A DNA stretch of 7,192 nucleotides from DASVXQ01 sp036392615. GTDB lineage: Bacteria > Actinomycetota > CALGFH01. The stretch spans positions 1 to 7,192 of the forward strand of contig DASVXQ010000261.1 in assembly GCA_036392615.1 (NCBI GenBank), written 5' to 3'. This document shows, piece after piece, positions 5,032 to 7,192 of this stretch; positions within the stretch are counted from its first letter, which is position 1, and each line of letters starts with the position of its first letter. The notes under the pieces are model-generated. The model had not been told where the DNA came from. It did not search any database and saw nothing but the letters and a program-made list of their open reading frames with translations. A program made the position numbers and the translations under genes.

Positions 5032-5973
5032 CTACCGTCTGTGGCCGAGAACGTCCTGCAAGCGCGCCAGCGCGCGCCGGGTGGTCGGGGCCAGCGACAG
5101 GCCGGCGACCTCCTCCAGCGCGACCCACTGGAGCCGCAGGTGCTCCTCCCGGTCGGTGTTGCGCGGCTCGCCGCGCCAGTGCGTCGCCAGGTAGAAGGCG
5201 TCGGCGCGCTCGCCGTCGTGGAAGCAGCCGAGCGGCGCCGCCTCGAGCGGCTCCACGCCCGCCTCCTCCCGCGCCTCGCGGACCAGCGCCTCCAGCAGGG
5301 TCTCGTCGCCCTCCGGCTTGCCGCCCAGCGCGTCCCAGACGCCCGGGTAGCGGTGGTTCGGGCGCCTCGAGCGCTGCCCGAGCAGCACCCGGGCGCCGTC
5401 GACCAGGAACACCGCCGCGCTGGCCGCCTCCGCCAGCGGCACCTCGCGGACCTGCCCGGAGGCGCCGACGGGCGCCTGGTGGATGACCCGCCAGCCGGCG
5501 TGCTCGTCCTCCTCCATCAGGCTCAGCTCCGGCAGCGGGAAGCTCGCGCGGAACGACTCCAGGTCGCGCGCGGCCGCCTCCAGCTCCTCGGCGGGGCGGT
5601 CCTGCGTGACCGTCACGTGCGGGTGGAACGGGAAGCCGCGCTGGTCGAGCGGGGGCCTGCGCAGCGCCAGCTCGATCGTGCGCAGGGTGGCGTCGCCCTC
5701 GCGTACCACCAGGTAGGCGACCGGGCTCTCCGGCAGGAAGGTGGCCGCCCCGCGCAGCTCGACCACTCCGGGAAGCGCCGCGCCGGCTGCGCGGTCGACC
5801 AGCGCGCGGGCCGCCTCGAGGTCCTCCTCGGCCACCGTCTGCGGCGGCACCAGGGTCAGGTGGGGCGGGATCAGCTCGCGGGCGGGGTCGAGCAGCGCGC
5901 GGCGCCAGGCCTGCACGTGGGCGGCGAGCGGCTCCGGGAGGAGCACGATCACACCCAGGCGCGTGGCGTCCAC
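5032..5973 (-). CDS. Two-domain enzyme: 2H phosphoesterase (2'-5' RNA ligase/LigT-like) fused to Nudix hydrolase
   Basis: 313 residues with two catalytic domains. Residues about 1-165 form a 2H phosphoesterase: the paired signatures are HLTL (His38-Leu-Thr40) and HVTV (His119-Val-Thr121), spaced as in the LigT/2',3'-cyclic phosphodiesterase family, which opens cyclic phosphate ends on RNA or nucleotides. Residues about 176-313 form a Nudix hydrolase with a complete Nudix box: Gly218, Glu224, Arg232, Glu233, Glu236, Glu237 and Gly239 in the GX5EX7REUXEEXGU pattern, preceded by HRYPGVWDALGG (207-218). Nudix enzymes cleave nucleoside diphosphates linked to other groups. Both active sites look intact; the substrates are unknown. 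GTG 5973 lies 1 nt after the trpS stop with no clear Shine-Dalgarno, so it is probably translated by coupling to trpS. A stand-alone 2H protein beside trpS is what I recall from other actinobacteria; the Nudix half appears to be an addition. Confidence 0.93.
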   Translation of the reverse strand: MDATRLGVIVLLPEPLAAHVQAWRRALLDPARELIPPHLTLVPPQTVAEEDLEAARALVDRAAGAALPGVVELRGAATFLPESPVAYLVVREGDATLRTIELALRRPPLDQRGFPFHPHVTVTQDRPAEELEAAARDLESFRASFPLPELSLMEEDEHAGWRVIHQAPVGASGQVREVPLAEAASAAVFLVDGARVLLGQRSRRPNHRYPGVWDALGGKPEGDETLLEALVREAREEAGVEPLEAAPLGCFHDGERADAFYLATHWRGEPRNTDREEHLRLQWVALEEVAGLSLAPTTRRALARLQDVLGHRR

Positions 5974-5974
5974 G

Positions 5975-6973
5975 TCAGCCGGAGCTGCGGGGCAACAGGC
6001 CCATGCGGTCCTTGGCCAGCGCGAGGTTCTCCCGCGCGACCGCCTGCGCCTTGGCGGCGCCCCGCTCCAGGATCGCGGCCAGCCGCTGGTCGTCCCGCCG
6101 CAGCTCGTGGTAGCGCTCGCGCACCGGCTCCAGGAAGGCGACCAGGGCGTCGGCCAGGTCGGACTTGAGGTCGCCGTAGCCGCGGCCCGCGTAGGCCTCC
6201 TCCAGCTCGCCGACAGCCTTGCCGGTGACCACGGAGTACAGCTCCAGCAGGTTGGTGATGGCCGGCTTGTCCGGCCGGGCGACCACCTCGCGGCCCGAGT
6301 CGGTCACCGCCGAGCGGACCTTGCGGCGCACCACCTCGGGCGGGTCCAGCACGTCGATGCGGCCCGCCGGCGACGGGATCGACTTGGACATCTTCTGATC
6401 CGGGTGCTGAAGGTCCATCACCCGGCCGCCGACCTTGGGGATGTAGGCCTGCGGCACCACGAAGGTCTGGCCGAAGCGGTGGTTGAAGCGCTCGGCCACG
6501 TCCCGGGTGAGCTCCAGGTGCTGCCGCTGGTCCTCGCCGACCGGCACCCGGTCCGCCTGGTAGATCAGGATGTCGGCGGCCTGGAGCACCGGGTAGTTGA
6601 AATAGCCGGCCGGCAGCGCGCCCTCGCCGCCCTCGGCCGCCCTGGCCTTGAACTGGGTCATGCGGCGCAGCTCGCCCACGGTGGCGATGTGGTTCAGCAG
6701 CCAGGCCAGCTCGGTGTGCTCGGGCACGTGCGACTGCACGAACAGGGTGCAGACCTCGGGGTCGAGCCCGCAGGCCAGCAGCATCGCCGCCATCTCCAGC
6801 GTGCGCGAGCGCAGCTCCGCCGGGTCGTAGGGCAGCGTGATGGCGTGCAGGTCGACCACGCAGTAGTAGGCGTCGAACTCGTGCTGCTGCTCCACCCACT
6901 GCCGGAACGCGCCAACGTAGTTGCCGAGGTGCGTGTTGCCGGTGGGCTGGACGCCAGAGAGGATGCGGGCCAC
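5975..6973 (-). CDS. trpS: Tryptophanyl-tRNA synthetase TrpS
   Basis: A class I aminoacyl-tRNA synthetase of 332 residues (usual bacterial length about 325-340) that attaches tryptophan to tRNA-Trp in the cytoplasm. The HIGH-type motif is PTGNTHLGNY (10-19) and the KMSKS loop is intact at 194-198. Between them GYFNYPVLQAADILIYQ and VPVGEDQRQHLELTRDVAERFN are characteristic of bacterial TrpRS, with the Trp-binding Asp in QAAD. The C-terminal helical domain with the anticodon-binding surface follows (about 215-332). GTG 6973 is chosen because the family N-terminus (ARILSGVQPTG) begins there; AAGGA (6988-6984) lies 10 nt upstream. Its leader carries a nested stem-loop ending 1 nt before that site. 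It is followed after 1 nt by the 2H-Nudix gene. Confidence 0.97.
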   Translation of the reverse strand: MARILSGVQPTGNTHLGNYVGAFRQWVEQQHEFDAYYCVVDLHAITLPYDPAELRSRTLEMAAMLLACGLDPEVCTLFVQSHVPEHTELAWLLNHIATVGELRRMTQFKARAAEGGEGALPAGYFNYPVLQAADILIYQADRVPVGEDQRQHLELTRDVAERFNHRFGQTFVVPQAYIPKVGGRVMDLQHPDQKMSKSIPSPAGRIDVLDPPEVVRRKVRSAVTDSGREVVARPDKPAITNLLELYSVVTGKAVGELEEAYAGRGYGDLKSDLADALVAFLEPVRERYHELRRDDQRLAAILERGAAKAQAVARENLALAKDRMGLLPRSSG

Positions 6974-6989
6974 GTCGTGGAAGTCCTTA

Positions 6990-7047
6990 GTATCGCTCCG
7001 GGGACGGCGGTCGACCCCCGTGCCGGGGCCGCCGCCAGCGATGATAC
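6990..7047 (-). promoter_or_regulatory. Three-tier nested stem-loop in the trpS leader
   Basis: Read on the minus strand, GTAT-CAT-CGCT (7047-7037) can pair with AGCGATAC (6997-6990), leaving a 3-nt bulge. Inside it CGGCGG (7034-7029) pairs with CCGCCG (7010-7005), and inside that CCCCG (7028-7024) pairs with CGGGG (7020-7016) around a GCA loop. The structure ends 1 nt before the AAGGA of trpS. A competing pairing exists: CGGGG (7020-7016) can also pair with CCCCG (7003-6999). It could tune translation or end upstream transcription. Neither a leader peptide nor a T-box motif is visible. Confidence 0.45.
7041..7046 (-). promoter_or_regulatory. Candidate -10 box for trpS
   Basis: TATCAT on the minus strand matches TATAAT at five of six positions and would place a start site near 7034, giving a leader of about 60 nt. 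No -35 box is apparent at the right distance. It lies inside the 5' arm of the outer stem, so promoter use and full folding of that stem exclude each other. Confidence 0.3.
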
Positions 7048-7056
7048 CGCTCCCCT

Positions 7057-7077
7057 GGGCGCGCCTCCGGCGCTCCC
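7057..7077 (-). terminator. Possible hairpin terminator of the right-edge gene
   Basis: GCGCC (7061-7065) and GGCGC (7069-7073) form a 5-bp stem with a 3-nt loop. It extends after one mismatch by GGG (7057-7059) with CCC (7075-7077). The hairpin begins exactly at the stop codon of the partial gene. No T-run follows, so it would be a non-canonical terminator at best. Confidence 0.3.
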
Positions 7078-7192
7078 TACCGCTTGGTGGGGGCGGAGTC
7101 GCGCGGCCCGGCGGGGGCGTGGGGGCGCTCCGGGCCGAACAGGCGCCAGGCTTCGGGGCGTGCCGCGCCGAGCGGGCCCTCCGGCTCCGGCG
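7077..7192 (-). CDS. C-terminal fragment of an unidentified protein (start off window)
   Basis: A minus-strand frame is open from the right edge to TAG (7079-7077), giving the last 37 residues: ARPEAWRLFGPERPHAP lies in the middle and SAPTKR at the end. Thirty-five of its 37 sense codons end in G or C, as expected for coding DNA of this genome, and it has the same orientation as trpS, 103 nt upstream of it. The Pro/Ala/Arg-rich tail shows no domain I recognise. The function is unknown. Confidence 0.5.
   Translation of the reverse strand, partial: PEPEGPLGAARPEAWRLFGPERPHAPAGPRDSAPTKR

Noticed and set aside
4273..5194. Plus-strand frames opposite the holin/DUF3618 unit
   Set aside because: They have no family resemblance and no good ribosome binding site. 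The minus strand shows two membrane helices, strong SD sequences and a recognisable pair of gene families.
4972..6168. Long plus-strand frame opposite the 2H-Nudix and trpS genes
   Set aside because: It is a compositional shadow without motifs. The minus strand carries both HxT motifs, a full Nudix box and TrpS signatures.
6974..7076. T-box or Trp-codon leader peptide upstream of trpS
   Set aside because: The spacer is only 103 nt. It contains no short frame with tandem Trp codons and nothing resembling the conserved T-box bulge, and is too short for a canonical T-box.

Overview
The window is a 7.2 kb stretch of very GC-rich, densely packed chromosome. Third codon positions are almost all G or C, several starts are GTG, and spacers are very short. 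It most likely comes from an actinobacterium (Actinomycetota). The sdhC-sdhD-sdhA-sdhB order, the actinobacterial type of holin-family protein, the DUF3618-like partner and the Pkn-type kinase fold all fit. I cannot assign an order or genus. Everything looks like core chromosome: I see no insertion sequence, integrase, tRNA, rRNA or CRISPR array.

Layout from left to right. (1) 1-868, minus strand: the N-terminal 289 residues of a serine/threonine protein kinase-fold protein that runs off the left edge. Nearly every catalytic signature is substituted, so it reads as a pseudokinase. (2) 869-1003: a divergent promoter region in which the same heptamer, GTACAGT, occurs facing each way. (3) 1004-4236, plus strand: a complete, translationally coupled sdhCDAB operon for succinate dehydrogenase (respiratory complex II), with spacers of 1 nt, 5 nt and a 1-nt overlap. 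(4) 4254-4938, minus strand, convergent with sdhB: a two-gene unit of small membrane proteins. These are an actinobacterial holin-family (Holin-X type) protein and a 78-residue protein that looks like DUF3618 in front and DUF4235 behind; the two reading frames overlap by 50 nt. (5) 5032-6973, minus strand: trpS (tryptophanyl-tRNA synthetase) followed 1 nt later by a two-domain enzyme, a 2H phosphoesterase (RNA 2',3'-cyclic phosphodiesterase / 'LigT' type) fused to a Nudix hydrolase. (6) 6974-7076: the trpS leader, which can fold into a three-tier nested stem ending 1 nt before the Shine-Dalgarno sequence, with a competing pairing. (7) 7077-7192, minus strand: the last 37 codons of an unidentified gene.

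The sdh genes make one enzyme: SdhA oxidises succinate on a covalently bound FAD, SdhB carries electrons through three Fe-S clusters, and SdhC/SdhD anchor the complex and hold haem b and the quinone site. TrpS charges tRNA-Trp; its coupled partner carries two nucleotide/RNA-processing active sites whose substrates I cannot determine. The points most worth a second look are the degenerate kinase divergent from the complex II operon, the 2H-Nudix fusion coupled to trpS, the structured trpS leader, and the composite DUF3618/DUF4235-like mini-protein.
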